Source: Cordylochernes scorpioides (Eukaryota; Arthropoda; Arachnida; Pseudoscorpiones; Chernetidae). From it: a stretch of 64,000 bases of DNA. The position numbers were made by a program, and so were the translations under genes. The DNA is taken from contig CP092877.1 of NCBI GenBank assembly GCA_030710605.1, forward strand, positions 38,716,970 through 38,780,969. Reading direction: 5' to 3'. Shown one piece after another: positions 31,600-44,587 of this stretch. Each line of letters begins with the position of its first letter. The first letter of the stretch is position 1. The notes beneath the pieces are model-generated. The model had not been told where the DNA came from and did not search any database. It saw only the letters and a list, made by a program, of their open reading frames with translations.

Positions 31600-32088
31600 C
31601 TACCTTAGTCTCGAAAAGTCTCCATTGTGGCGTCTTCGGCTTGGTGTGGTTGGCTTGGAATATCTGTTGGACCGGGTCGGGACCTTTTGCACTGTCCCCC
31701 GCGATTGAAAGGGAAATCTAGTCATTTGTACTGCTTCCATTCGAGTGGATCGCGTTGTCGGTACACTGGGTCCGTGTCGCGTGGGTTGCTTCCGGGTGCA
31801 CGGGTACGGCATGGCTGATGGCGATTCCTCGGTGGACGTCAGGTTGTTCGGACACGTACCGGCGGTGCGGGCGGCGGTTGTCCCGAGGGTGGCGCTCCGG
31901 AAGACCGCTTCCAGTTGTGGGGATCTTGCCCCTTGTAGCGCGGCGGTCAGTTCTAAAATTATCGTCGCCAGGGTATGTCTTGTCGCTTCGTTCGTTGTCA
32001 GTCTCTTTCCGCTCGTTGCCAGTTTGTTCTCTCTTGGTTTGTCATTGCCTTTTGTTGTGCTGGCGCCTGGGTTAATTTCCATCTTCAT
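31600..32088 (-). pseudogene. Gag-like frame, short
   Basis: 162 codons between the 5' LTR and pol, in a different frame from pol. It is rich in Thr, Arg, Pro and Ser, as seen in nucleocapsid-side Gag regions, but has no CCHC knuckle and is far shorter than a usual gypsy Gag. Position is the main argument. It probably represents a deleted gag that may keep only packaging sequences. Confidence 0.45.
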
Positions 32089-32132
32089 CCTGATTAAGCT
32101 CTATAATCTTTATCCTGTCGACTTAACCGTTC

Positions 32133-32950
32133 TGTGGCAATATCGTTGCGGGGTTTCTTATTGTTGGATGCGAATGGTGAGATTTGGTTGAAGCGCAGCC
32201 GTTTGAGTGGAAGTTGCAGCATACAGTTAGGAATAATCAGGACACGTGATTGAGTTTGAAAATAAAGGCAACGGGTTGGAGGAAAGAAAGTTTGATAAGA
32301 GCTGAGCGATTTGACTTATTAATTAACTGATCACATGGCGGTGATTGTACTTAGCTGTGGGATGAGCAGAGGGGGAGAGGTCTAGAGCCGATGTCACCTC
32401 CTTGGGAGCCAAAGCGTAACTAACTATTCTTGTCTTTCGATTTAACACCACGAGTCAGTTTCTCTCTGATTGGTTGGGAGATCTCACATGATCTTTTCCT
32501 ATTGGTTGACCTATTTAAGGTGCTGTCTTTTGATTGGCCCGCGGCTTTCCTTGAAGAAAGCTGTGATCTGCTTGATAGGAAGTGTCGAGTGTTATTTTTG
32601 ACTTTATTTACTTCCGTGTTATCAAATACGTCCTATCTTTGCCGGAAGCATTGGATGTCTCTCAAACTTTTATAACTTTTGGTCACTCGACACGTCCTGT
32701 TTGTCATGAAGTATTGAGTGAATCTTGGCTAAAAATAACTTCTGCGGTCACTAGAGACGCCCGGTCTCTGCCCCTGCAGTATTGACACAGGGGTGCCCAG
32801 AATAGTCGTGCCAATCTTAGGTCTACTTCCTATATCTTAATGCTACTTGCTTCCTTCCAGTTACCTTGTTCTTTATTAAGTCTTTGAAAATCATACATGG
32901 TACATACATAGTGGGTCGGGGTTGCATTTAATTATATACAAATTATGACA
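32133..32950 (-). repeat. 5' LTR of the gypsy-type element
   Basis: 818 bp; see the 3' LTR for the two differences. Transcription would start here and run toward lower coordinates. Confidence 0.93.
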
Positions 32951-33280
32951 TATATTTTATTTTATTAATTGATAATTTTACTTTGTTATCATCGTTTTTT
33001 AGAAAGACTTTCAGTTTTGTTGTATAGTTTTGTTGTAAATATGCGTAGTTAACATATCTATCCTTTTAAATCACTAATATAGGACTAACTTTATAAACTC
33101 TATATAATGTGAAAATAACTAATGTGTAATCTTTCCTCAAGTAATTGAAAATAAAAGCTACTTGACGGTAAATAATTATATTTTTCTTATCACGACTGTA
33201 CCAACCCTTTATCTTATCGATCCTTTGTCTTATCAACCCTTTATCTAACAACAACAACAAATTATTCATAACATATATAT
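32951..33280 (-). repeat. ~310-bp interspersed repeat, inverted copy of 12523-12830
   Basis: It begins immediately beyond the gypsy-type LTR and matches the other copy in reverse orientation (AACAACAACAACAAAT end, CCCTTTATCTTATCGAT, AATTGAAAATAAAAGC). Confidence 0.75.
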
Positions 33281-33291
33281 ATTTTGTTTTT

Positions 33292-33460
33292 CACACACAC
33301 ACAAAGCTTTATTAAGACCACCGGTCTTATACAGATTCACTACAGGAAAAAAAGGAATAATAGATGGAGCTCCTGTGTACTCCAGGCAGCCCAGCACCTA
33401 ACAACAGCCTCCAGGTCCGACGCATGTCCAGTGGCCACATGTTTCTTCTTGCATGTATAT
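33292..33460 (-). mobile_element. Non-LTR element 3' end (AATAAAGC-(TG)n family), copy 1
   Basis: On the minus strand: GCGTCGGACCTGGAGGCTGT, TGCCTGGAGTACAC, AGGAGCTCCATC, AATCTGTATAAGACCGG, TGGTCTTAATAAAGC and a TGTGTG tail. Other copies are at 40733, 51237 and 59722, all on the minus strand. Confidence 0.7.
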
Positions 33461-34166
33461 ATATTATTCCTTGTGGAATGTCTAAAAATATAACCGTTCA
33501 CAAAATCCGAATTTTTCTGGCTATAATTTATAATATATATTCTCTCTAATTCTAAAGGAATTTTTACAAAATTGCATTTGAATATAATATTTAAAAAAAG
33601 TGATTGCCCGTTCATTATCTACAGAATTATAAAAAGGTTATTTTAAAATGAATTAACCACTACATATATCTGAACAGAAATATATACAAACCAAAAATAT
33701 ATATATTCGCAATCTTCTGTTAATTTATTTCAAAAGTTTTCAAACAGAAGTATTTCTCTAAATATATTCCCACTACCGAAAAAGAAAAAGGAATAAGAGC
33801 CAATACTTTAATGCTCTAAATAAAGAGAAAAATTCCCATATATAAGTACAATAATGGAAACCTTTCTGGAATGTATCCCTGCGGTATAAAGCAAAAAAAT
33901 ATTAATTTACTCAGAATCGATCTGCCAACTTTGTTTTGCCCCAAATTGCCCCCAACGGCCAATCGAAATATTACACCTACAGCGGCCGGCATTTTCTTGT
34001 TTAAATTTTAACCAGAAGAAAATACGTAACGCGTATTTTTCCTTTCTTTTTTTCAAAATGAATTATGTATTTTATATACGTTAGTGCTTGTCCACCTTAT
34101 ATTATACAATTTGTAAATTTATGTAGATATGTTCAAATAGTAATTTTAAATAATATTGGATATATA
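33461..34166. other. Unannotated AT-rich stretch
   Basis: No feature supported. Confidence 0.5.
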
Positions 34167-35512
34167 TCTATATATATAAATGAATTTTGTGTGTTTGTTT
34201 GTATGTCCTGTATACAAATTCGCAGTAGTTCACTAATTCAAACCAAAATTTCCATACATATGTAAAAAAATAACGGGCAAGACGATTGATATATAAATCA
34301 ATTATTAAAACTATATATTCAAATTATTCTACTTAGCTCACGAACAGCGCCCTCTATCAAGTACTAAAAGGTTATAAATACGTTTAAAATCTGAATCTTC
34401 TCAATATTTTATTAATTATAGTTCGCTTAATAACACATATAATATAAATATTTATATAATAACTGCTCTAATTTGAAATATTTGGTTGGTTTTATTTATT
34501 TATATATTTTCATATTTAGATATAACTGATCTAATTCGCCGTTTAAAATAACTAATAATAGTTCGCTTAATTACACATATAATATAAATATTTATATAAT
34601 AACTGCTCTAATTTGAAATATTTGGTAGGTTTTATTTATTTATATATTTTCATTTTTAGATATAACTGATCTAATTCGCCGTTTAAAATAACTGCTCTAA
34701 TTCGAAATATTGGTATGTTTTATTTGAATTCACTCTATTTCTATTTATTTGAAGTATTATAATTTCCATGTTTCAAAAACCTATTTCAAAAAGGTCGTTA
34801 GAAATATGTAAGGCCTGAAATAGCTTTACATGCGAATATTTATGATGCCAAGCGTAGCTTAATGGTTAGGTGTGCGGCTTCGTATTTCCACAACCTTGGT
34901 TCGAAACTTAGCCTGGGTGTTTTTTTTTTATATTATTGAAGCAAAGTTTTTTTTTACAGTACCAAAATTTCCATACATAGGTAAAAAAATACGAGGAAAA
35001 CGATAGGCTATTTTAAATTATATATAAATTAAATATTAAAACTATATATTCAAATTATTCTGTTCAGCTCACGAACAGCGCCCCCTATCAAGGTTATAAA
35101 TACGTTTAAAATCGAAATCTTCTCAAAATGTTATTAATAATAGTCCGCTTAATAATTAGAATACTTTATCTAAATTAAAATATTTATAGACGCTCGCTCG
35201 ATTTAAAGATTAATATCGTAACTAATCTGACTGAAATTTTAACAGTATATAGAGTAGAATCTGGAAAACTTATAGTGAAATTTTCAGGTCTCTATCCCGA
35301 ATATTCGTCGAGTTTGCCCTTTTCCACGCGAGCAGCGCCTCTAGCGGTGAAGATGGGAGGTAATATCAGATGACCTAATGTACATGTAAAGTTTGGAGCG
35401 GGACGTTTCACAAGAGTGACATCCACGGCGCCAATTTATAATTGTAACGAATAGTGTTTGAATAAAACACTTAATCGGGTAAACCCGGGGGTTGCCCCGG
35501 TCATTCGTCTAG
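34167..35512 (+). mobile_element. Helitron-like non-autonomous element 2
   Basis: It starts TCTATATATATAAATGAATT after A, and ends with an imperfect CCGGGG hairpin, CATTCGT and CTAG followed by T. The interior contains two copies of a ~130-bp unit (CTGCTCTAATTTGAAATATT, TAACTGATCTAATTCGCC), a tRNA-like sequence, and the 3' half shared with element 1. No ORF for Rep/helicase. Confidence 0.75.
34847..34919 (+). pseudogene. tRNA-like pseudogene inside Helitron-like element 2
   Basis: Same sequence type as 1946-2018: A and B box matches, followed by a run of nine T, with imperfect stems. Confidence 0.6.
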
Positions 35513-35648
35513 TATATAATATATATGGGATAAATTTAATATTTAATGAAATATATTACTAGACGTTGAAGTATTTTTGAATGACAATTTTATTTTCAAT
35601 TCTGTGATTCTAATTGCTATAAATTTTATATTTGTGGTTGTTAATATT

Positions 35649-35823
35649 ATAGTAGATTATTTATTATTCTATGAAACTAATTTATATTTTTGATATTTGT
35701 ATTTAAATACACTGTAAAATTTTATCAATGCCTCTCTGCTATTTTATTAATTGTAATTTGGTTTTACGTTAAATAAATTGCCGTGCTATTTTGAAGTTTT
35801 CTTTCCTAATTTCTTACGTTACA
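35649..35823 (+). mobile_element. Decayed solo miniature LTR (TRIM family)
   Basis: Alignable through ATTATTTATTATTCTATGA, GTTAAATAAATTGCCGTG, TTTGAAGTTTTCTTTCC and ACGTTACA. Many substitutions, so an old copy. Confidence 0.5.
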
Positions 35824-38800
35824 ATATGGGACAATTCCTTTAGATATGTATTTATTATTTATTTGATATGTATTTGATTATATTTTAAAGCAAAATTTAA
35901 AATATTCATTAAAGGAAATTACTTTTCGAAATTGGCATTTTAAATATCAATACCATGAACATTAATGAAAAATAAATGAATAAATAAATCGAAAATGACT
36001 AACGTTGTCTTTAATTTCCTAACGTATTTTTAATTTTCTGGTATTTTTCCATGGTAAAAATTTCTGAAAAAGTCTCTCTTTCTATTAGAGAAAATTTTTA
36101 AGTCAAAAATAATTTTTGATTTTGCACTTATAAGAATGACAATACTTTTACATTTTAATAACAACAAGATTTTATTTTTTAACTATAATTATTTTAATAG
36201 CATAACAACATTCACATTTTTAATCAATATTTTTCGAGTTTATTTTTATGAAATATCAATAATTATATTAGAGTTTTAATTATAGTTTGATTTTAATAAA
36301 AATACTTTTATTTCTATTTAAATTTATATTTTAATGTAAAATAGATAAATTCAATTCAAAATAAAGGCATTTTATATATATTTCTATATTATATAATATT
36401 AGATTCATTTTAAACAAGCGATAGAAATAATGCGCACGAGATATACTTTAGAATTCTCTTATGTATAAACACTTTCTAATATGAAGTTTATATTTCTCTA
36501 AAATCCCTCTACAAGCTGTCTTCTAGCTCCTGCTCTTTGTTCAATATAACACTTGTTTTTAAAATAGTTTTTTAGGTTGAATGAAAACATCACATAAGTT
36601 AACACTTTAGTTATGATATCATAAATGTAATTTTCGCATGTCTAACAAGCTACTATTTTTATTCATATATGATCCCCAAAAATTGATCCATTTTTCAGCT
36701 TTGAATTTAAATATTATTTCTTACCCTCTAAACGAATACAAAATACCTGAAAGAAATACTAACTATTGTGTTTTTTAATTGAATCAATAAAACCTATTTA
36801 AAACATATTTATGACATTTTATTGACTAGCTGGGAAGCAGCAGGTAGAAGAAATACAGGAGAAAAAATATCAACGCAATATTAAACATTTATTACCTTTA
36901 CTTGAATAAATCAAAGTACATCATTTCTATTGCTTGATTAAAATAAATCTGAATGAAAGTTTATAACAAACAATTACATTTATAAATTTAATTGCCATCT
37001 ATCGATAAAATTTATAACAATTAATTTCGGCGAATGTGTTATTTTTTATCTCCACCCTCCTTTCTACAATGATAATAAAAATGCATGAAAATGTGAGGAA
37101 GATAAAAAGATAAGGGTGGTATAATTGCAGAATTCAACTTAATATATAATTATATTCAGAATTTTTTAAAAACTTGGATATTGATCTATAATTATTGTTG
37201 TTAGAGGTTCTTTAAATCTGGTTAGTTGATGCTTAGACAGATACAGGATATCAAGGCAAATGTCTCATTAGTTTATATTACTGTTAAATTGAGAAATATT
37301 ACACATAATATATTTCCATCCATAAATTTAAAACCACATATAAATGCTCTTTAAACCCTTGATAAAGAATCCCATCAATATAAATATAAAAATACATTAA
37401 TAAAAGAGTTCATAAATCAAAAGAAATATAACACTCCTTAAGAGTTATCAAACCAAAAGATTTATATCACAGCAGACGACAATAATAAAGTAAAATGCCA
37501 TCAAAACGACAATGTTTTTGTCAGGTCCCAAGCACCATTTCATTACTGGACAACACTAAAAAAAGGTTCCTCTAATGAAAGTAGAAAAGTGTGATAATGG
37601 CTTCCTAACCCATAGAAAGAAAGCAGTTCAACTTTATTGCAATTTATAGCGAGATTATGAGTCATATTTTAAAGCATTTTCACTTCCTTTTTCTACTTTT
37701 TAAATTGCCCAACATTTGCAGTAAATTGCGGCAACAGATGTTTCCAAGATCTGACCTCGTTTAGATGAAAAAAGACCTAGAAATATCTAAATAGTGATTG
37801 TGGGGGGGGATGATTTATCTAAACTTTTCCCCATTTAGGGTTAGGTACGAACGTTAGGGTTAAGTTTGCGCGGGAAATGGGCTGGCAGATAAGATGGCTG
37901 TTTGGAATCCACTTTTAAATGGGATAGTCTCAATTTCTTTCTAACTGTGAGAGCCAGTTTTCTTTTTATCGGTTAATCGTGTTTTTCTGCTTAAATCTCT
38001 TGGGTATAATTCCAGATGAGACTCATCAAGATTTACCAAGTTTAAAATTACGAAATGATCAAATTTGAATCTAAATTCGTTAGTATTATTTTAAGTGCTA
38101 TTCCCCTTCCTATATCATCTCTTCCTATTCAAATTACTTTATAAAATAAAATATATCACCAATATATTATTAAGGTATTTTATTCTCACAGATTCATTTT
38201 TTAAAGTGCATTTCTTTTAGGCTTCGATTTTAAAAAATTACTTCCAATTTTTTTTTTTTTTTTCATTTTCAAAAAGGCCTGTTAAAATTTAATCTATTGT
38301 TTTTGCTTTGTTGATTTTTAAAAAATATTTAACCATGAAATAGTGTATTCATGTATATTCTATATACATTATTTTTGATTGCCTTTCACCTAAAGAACGT
38401 CTTTTCTTGTATAGGGTTATTTATATATAATTATACAAGATATATTTGTCCATAGTCAAATTTTGAAAGGATTTTAATCCTAATACTCGCATTCTCATAA
38501 TACTCGCAATCATATTTAATTTATAGTTGAAAAATATAGAAAGCATAGATTGTTAGAAATATTCAAAATTTTGATTATATATAAATAAATAATTTAATAT
38601 TAATGACTTTGCTTATTTATTCACAATGCTATAAAACTGAATATTTTGCACAACAAATTTATAGATTATGTACTAGAAGCATTAAAAGGGATACAGGATT
38701 CTTATTTATAAAGAACGAAAATGCTTTACCTTTAAATGCATTGTCTTATACGTTTTATTCGACCTAACATTGCGAATATATACGTGTATATACATTTTTT

Positions 38801-38910
38801 TTACTATTTCAAATGATCTAAACTATTTTAAAATTTAACATATCATTTATAATCGAATTATTCTTCTACGAGCTCTTTTTTAGATTTAAAAGTTAAACAA
38901 ATAAATCTTT
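35824..38910. other. 3-kb AT-rich stretch without recognised feature
   Basis: No convincing open frame, RNA gene or repeat shared with the rest of the window. A few homopolymer runs (G8 near 37800, T17 near 38250). Confidence 0.5.
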
Positions 38911-39040
38911 TAAGAAAAAGGCATCTTCAGATCCTGCAATTAAAAGTATCTGAAGGCTTATTCCGAGAGATGGCGCAAGCCATCAGCAACTCTTAGTTGC
39001 ACGATTAGGAGATGTCTTTTTATCGATTTATCCACTTGAT
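38911..39040 (-). mobile_element. Family B fold-back copy
   Basis: Inverted ends AAGAAAAAGGCATCTTCAGATC and GATTAGGAGATGTCTTTTT-type, with GATGGCGCAAGCCATCAGCA and CTCTTAGTTGCACG between. Confidence 0.7.
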
Positions 39041-39518
39041 CCCAGTACAATTTCACCTTTGTACTAATATTTCAAATAAATACATTTTTTGATTTATTTT
39101 CAAAGGTTTTGGTGTGAAATATATAGTTCAAATACGTATACATGACAAGAGAGAACTATAATAATTTATACCCATCTCAGATTATATATATAATATATAA
39201 TGTTTAATGAGAGAAATTATATTTAAATATCACAATATTATTATTGTGATTAAACAAATTTGAAATATGAATATAAAGTAATTACACGACAACTATGTAA
39301 AAGTAATTAAAATATTTTAGCGAAATTTTCTTTCGTAAATCAAACAGTTTTATACTAACCTTACTGCGATGAAGAAATATTGGGAGGGTCTGGCTCATCA
39401 GTGGTGAACCCTCTTCTAGCCAATTCTTTCCATCAGAGTTTTCTACTATTGTATTTGTCTATAGATCTTTGGTCTATTTGTTTCTTTATGTGTTCATTTT
39501 AGGATGAGAATCTTAATA
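39041..39518. other. AT-rich stretch with a family D remnant
   Basis: Around 39355-39415, CCTTACTGCGATGAAGAAAT and GGTCTGGCTCATCAG correspond to the centre of family D without its arms. Confidence 0.45.
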
Positions 39519-39693
39519 CAGTTAAACCTGTCTATAGCGCCACCTCTAAATAGCGCCTCCCTCTCTATAGCGCACGATTTTAAATACGTAGTACGATGCG
39601 ATTTGCACTAAAAGTGACCTGTCTATAGCAGCCTTTCTCTATAGCACCTATTTGGTGAGTCCCAAGAGGGGGCGCTATAGACAGGTTTAACTG
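39519..39693. mobile_element. Pogo/Tigger-type MITE
   Basis: 175 bp with ~28-bp inverted ends CAGTTAAACCTGTCTATAGC and GCTATAGACAGGTTTAACTG. Ends starting CAGT-AAACCT are characteristic of the pogo/Tigger branch of Tc1/mariner. TA precedes the left end; the right flank reads AA, so the duplication is decayed. No ORF. Confidence 0.85.
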
Positions 39694-40732
39694 AATATGG
39701 CCTAATCAAATAATGACCTATTTACATATGGCTTCATTTCAAATGATGATCTCTTTGCTTCTATAAGGATCCAAACCGCCACCACTGGCCGACATAAAAC
39801 CTTGCAGTGGACAATTTAGGTAGTTTTTGAGATTCCAGGATTGGGATTAAGTTGATATTTAACTTGGACTGAACAGACATCCTCTGTCATTTGTTTTATA
39901 TGAAATGAATTCTCTTCATTGCTCTAAAATTCCAGAAGTTACAACTCTATCCACCTAGTTTTCAACAGCATTAGGTTCATTGTTGAAATCGTTTGTTTCC
40001 AGTATTTTGCATATTTCCGTATCGATAGATTTTATCGAGTCGAATATTTGTTATTTGCTCAAAATATTTCCTTAAAGAAGAAAATCTTTGTAATATCTTG
40101 TTCTGCGCTCAATCCTTCTCCCTGGCTATATCATGACCGAGGCCCTAAATATGGCACTCTTCTATTTCAAGAACAATCTAGTATATATTATGATATTTTA
40201 CTTCCATTTATTCGAAAATGTTATTTGATCATATCTCGACCGTTTTTCCAAAGCTTTTATGCTTACAGTATCTGTTTTCCATGTTTTTCTTCAAACAGGG
40301 GTTTCTATTTCTCCCAATGAATTGTCGTTACATTTGTTATCGGTCAGTAAAGATGAAATTATTTGTTTCCTTATTGCTTTTTACCTCAGGAGATTGTCTA
40401 GTTGGCTCTTTATGGCTATATTCCAGTTTGATAACCTCACATATAATTTCACTAAATGATTTCTCTATTTGGTTACTTATGGCTCACTCCAGTTGATGGT
40501 CTTCATATATGAGTTCACTAAAATATTGTCTATTTGTTTCAATATTAATTAATTACAGATTTATATATTCTCTATTCTTAATAACAAATGCCTTAATCTT
40601 CCTGTATGTTTTCTGTTTTATTTCCAATACAAAAAAGTTTATCTCAGTTTTCGTTTCTAACCACTTACTTGCTTATACTTGATACACCTAATTAATTGTA
40701 AATCTCATCTTTTCTTATTTTGACAATCCCAC
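39694..40732. other. Unannotated stretch
   Basis: Open frames up to 92 codons near 40048-40496 overlap in several frames and show no motif; not called as genes. Confidence 0.5.
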
Positions 40733-40931
40733 AAACAAAGCTTTATTAAGACCACCCGTCTTATACAGATTCATCACAGTAAGAGAGGAATCATAGATGG
40801 AGCTCCTATACTCCAGACAGCGCATCATCCAACAACAGCCTCCAGGTCCGACACATGTCCAGTGGCCACACGTTCCTTCTTGCATACGTCAAGGTTAGCT
40901 TATCACTGAACAGGCTAGTATGGAATCAGCC
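40733..40931 (-). mobile_element. Non-LTR element 3' end, copy 2, cut by an assembly gap
   Basis: Same family as 33292-33460, here continuing further upstream (GTCAAGGTTAGCTTATCACT) until the N run. Confidence 0.7.
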
Positions 40932-41031
40932 NNNNNNNNNNNNNNNNNNNNNNNNNNNNNNNNNNNNNNNNNNNNNNNNNNNNNNNNNNNNNNNNNNNNN
41001 NNNNNNNNNNNNNNNNNNNNNNNNNNNNNNN
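40932..41031. other. Assembly gap of 100 N
   Basis: Scaffold-gap placeholder. Confidence 0.99.
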
Positions 41032-41170
41032 TCTTGATTAATCAAGAATGGGTATTTAGCCAATTATGGAATAATTAAAAATCAACGAATAGTTTGTATT
41101 TATTCCGATAGATAGCACAAGCAATCAGCAACTACCAGTTCCACGATAAGGAGATGCCCTTTTTTCTTTT
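41032..41170 (-). repeat. Family B copy
   Basis: TCTTGATTAATCAAGAATGG, TTTAGCCAATTATGGAATA, AAAATCAACGAAT, ATCAGCAACTACCAG and AAGGAGATGCCCTTTTTT in family order. It starts at the edge of the gap. Confidence 0.7.
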
Positions 41171-41398
41171 CTTAATTCTTTAAAATGTTTAATATGTATG
41201 TCAACTTTATAAATATTGATTTGAGCAGCATTTTTGAAGTTCAAAAAAGCTTCTGCTAATTTAGAAATTTATCGCTTTTTTAAAAATTAAATATGATTGC
41301 AACGCCAATCCAGCTCTCGAAAAAGAACAAATTAAAATATTGATCTCAAAGTGCTAATCAAGATAAAACCAGCATTTTAAATTCTCAATCAATATATA

Positions 41399-41605
41399 CC
41401 CTCATAGAAAAAACTTAAGTGGAATGTTTTTTTACGTCACCGATCGTCTGTTTTTTTTAAGGAGACAGAGTCAATTTTGTTCACACTTGGTTTTCTCGCA
41501 ATCTTCAATAAAGGTCACTGTGTATCAAATATATTTCAGAGTTATTGTCAGAATCGCGATATACATGCTAAAAGGGACAACTTCTCCAAGTTTTGTCCAT
41601 GAGTG
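41399..41605. mobile_element. MITE family 1 copy
   Basis: Inverted ends CTCATAGAAAAAACTTAAG and AGTTTTGTCCATGAGTG, interior inverted relative to the 16861 copy (CAATAAAGGTCACTGTGTAT). Confidence 0.8.
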
Positions 41606-43089
41606 TTTATGCTGAAATATATATTCATAATACATAAAAATAATAAAAAAAAATTGCCTTTTTTGTCAATATAAAACGATTTGCATAATTTAGTTATGCT
41701 ACTACATATATGATGAAGAATTTTATTCAGCAAATAATTTGAAATGTTAAAATGTGAAACTGATGTTCAATTAAGAGTTGTTTTTATAATTTACAAATAT
41801 TAAGTATATATATATATATATATCGTACATAAATAAATGGTTAAATGATTTTCACACTTTTCCTATTTGCCGCTATTTAACAAAATTAAGCGTTATTAAT
41901 TCGAGATTTTTAAAAAGATAAGTGTTAACTCAATTTAAATTGCTGCTAATTGAATATCTACATAATTAAGTTAAAATATATTACATAATAACATTATAAA
42001 TTTAAATATTATTCCATATTTACATATATATGAAATCATACACAACATATCCTAAATATATTCAGAAGCTTTTCTATAGATAAATTTAAAATAATAATTC
42101 AAAAGCTCAATGATTGTTTTCAATCTGCGAATATTCTATTTATCAGTGTTGCTAGATTGATTTTGTATTAACAACAAGTCTTTTTTTTTTTTCTAAGCTT
42201 TTTTTTATATAAAACATCGACATTGTCGACACAGGCAGGTTTATCCATCTATCACATGTATATATATGTATAAGGATGCTAAGCCTAAAAGTGAAGCATC
42301 GTCTGCTTAATTAATTTACACCCCCTCCATCCTTTCTAACTAAACTTCAGCTAGCTTTCCTTCATTATTTCAGACAGGTTTAATGTAGCTTAAAAATCTC
42401 GTCGTTGATTAATTAAGAATTAAAATTTACGGTGTTTAAAACAACCTTAAACCACATCTATCTTTCGTTATTTAAAAAAATATATATATATTTATGAAAG
42501 GAAAATTTAAACGCTCGGTTCTACCCATTTTTCATTTATCATAAACCTGCTGCCATCTGGTGTGAAGATTAAAAAGTAAAAAGTGATAGATTATATACTT
42601 TCGAGTCTGCTGCTCTGTTAGTTAAATTATAAATATAGAATTTTTAGGGTAATCTATTACTACCTAGTTAGTTGTTGGTATAAATATTTATTACTGTTTG
42701 GTCGTATTTTTCTTTTTTATTATTAATGCTTTTTGCTGCTGTTGTTGTTCAGTGAGTTGATATTTTACAAGGTTGTGAGATATTATTTTAAAACTATTTT
42801 TTAAAAGGGTTAATATATTTTGTTTATCGTTTGGTTGTAAATTCTACAGATATTCACTCGTATGTTCTAATTATATTTTATGCTAAAAACGTTTATAAAT
42901 TTATATATTGATTTTGAAAATAAACTTTTCTATTACATTCAGGAATTATTAAATATTGACCATAATTATTTTATTGCTTTTTGAAAGAGAAGGTCATATA
43001 AATTATTAATTTTATTTTATTATTATTAATTAATTATTGTTTTTTTTATATCTATGTAGTTATTTATTTTTATTTTGTTTCATATTAAA

Positions 43090-43125
<36 letters not shown>

Positions 43126-43629
43126 GTCTTTTAATTCTACACGTATATACTTGTATATAAAACCATAATGTGTTCTTCAAATACCCTTATAAAAATATTA
43201 ATTTTTGGTTATTAATTTAAAAATATTTGATTATATACATATCTATTTATTTCTGTTTTCAAGCTAATATAAAACGTAAATTTCTATTTTAGAAAAAAAA
43301 ATGACTTTTTTTCAACGTACAAAATCAGTATCAAAATATATATAGTAGTAATAAATTTGAACTATTTTTGACGCATATGATTCTTTTTATATATTTTATA
43401 AATAAATTAATTTTCTACTGCCCTTGCTTCAATGGTAAAATAGATTAACCTTTTCACAAACAAATTACGAATTCAAAGTGAAAGGTTTAACTATTTTATA
43501 AATAGGTAATTTTAAATACTACCAAAGGTAACCTTAAAAAACAACGAATATTAATATAGTATTTTTTGAAGAAAGAAAAAAATCTAATAGCGACGACGAG
43601 ATTATTTATTTAAGCTATTCATGCTTGGC
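41606..43629. other. 2-kb AT-rich stretch with an (AT)n run
   Basis: An uninterrupted AT run lies near 43092-43122. No gene or classified repeat. Confidence 0.5.
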
Positions 43630-43739
43630 AAGCTTTCGGACTATAACGTTCTTTTACAGGCTATTACTCGAATACAAGAAACTAGAGAAGATATGTTATA
43701 TATACATGTAGATATTTACATAAATATAGATGTTTTATA

Positions 43740-44081
43740 ATTAAAAAGACATATATTGGATCAAAATATCATTTGTTTTACCAATATTTCAGTTGGCTGA
43801 ACGCCAACCTTTATCAAGGTATTATAATATGCTATAATACCTTGATCTTCTTTTTTCTTATCTCCATTCAATCATATTAAGGTATCAAACATGTAAAGCC
43901 TGTTGATGGTGTCTGCCGGGGAAGAGTAGAGCACATCAATGGATGAGTCAATACAGTCAATAATGTGTTTAATACCTTGAAATAGGTTGGCATTCAGCCA
44001 ACTGAAATATTGGTAAAATAAATTATTTTGATTCAATATATGACTTTTCAATTGAGGATTCATGGATTGCTCTATTTTAAA
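43740..44081. mobile_element. Family A fold-back element, full length, 14-bp target duplication
   Basis: 342 bp flanked by ATAGATGTTTTATA (43726-43739) and ATAGATATTTTATA (44082-44095), one mismatch. Opposed degenerate hammerhead-like arms: CCAATATTTCAGTTGGCTGA near 43780 and TTGGCATTCAGCCAACTGAA near 43988. The tail GGATTGCTCTATTTT closes the element. The same insertion is present in copy 2 (55263-55604), so it predates the duplication. Confidence 0.85.
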
Positions 44082-44587
44082 ATAGATATTTTATAGAATG
44101 AACGATTATTATTTAAATATCTCATCTCTAGTTTCTTATATTCCCGTAATAGCTGTTGAAGGATGTCATAATCCTAAAGCTTGCCAAGATTATATCTATG
44201 CCATAAAGAATCTTGTCACCGTTGGCTTTTATTCCTTAGAAATAATACCTGACGATTTCTCATATTGTAATAGTATTACCTATCCGAATTCCCCTTTTAA
44301 TACTATATTCTAATAACGTTTTAGACTGCAGACTTCTCAGATATCCTGTAGTATATTTAGGTTTTTTTTCTTATCCCTAGTACACGTGATACAGGCCATG
44401 ATAATCATTATGTGTAGAAGTAGGCGACTGCTTTTACTGAAATTTCACCATATGTCTACACATGTGAAAAGCAGTTCGACTTTGCACTTACAAATGTGCC
44501 AGAGCCCCGTTTGGTTACCTGCACTCGCTGGTGGGGTTGAACTTTTGCAAAAATCGAGGGCCATTGGAGCATTTTTTTATTTAAAAA

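Larger units (their letters stand above)
26469..32950 (-). mobile_element. Ty3/gypsy-type LTR retroelement, non-autonomous, probably young
   Basis: Two direct repeats of 817 and 818 bp bound a 4.85-kb interior. I see one base substitution and one single-base indel between them, which points to recent insertion. TATA flanks both sides, although in AT-rich context. In element orientation (minus) the LTR starts TGTCATAATTTG and ends ATTGCCACA. The interior holds a short gag-like frame, one long pol frame lacking two catalytic domains, and a tandem array before the 3' LTR. I see no TGG-type primer-binding site after the 5' LTR. A GTAGGGGGCGC stretch just before the 3' LTR may be the polypurine tract. 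Confidence 0.9.

Noticed and set aside
31745..32191. 148-codon plus-strand open frame
   Set aside because: Antisense to the gag-like region and running into the LTR; no recognisable domain.
40048..40496. Possible host exon cluster
   Set aside because: Three overlapping frames, none with splice-flanked conservation or motif that I can recognise.
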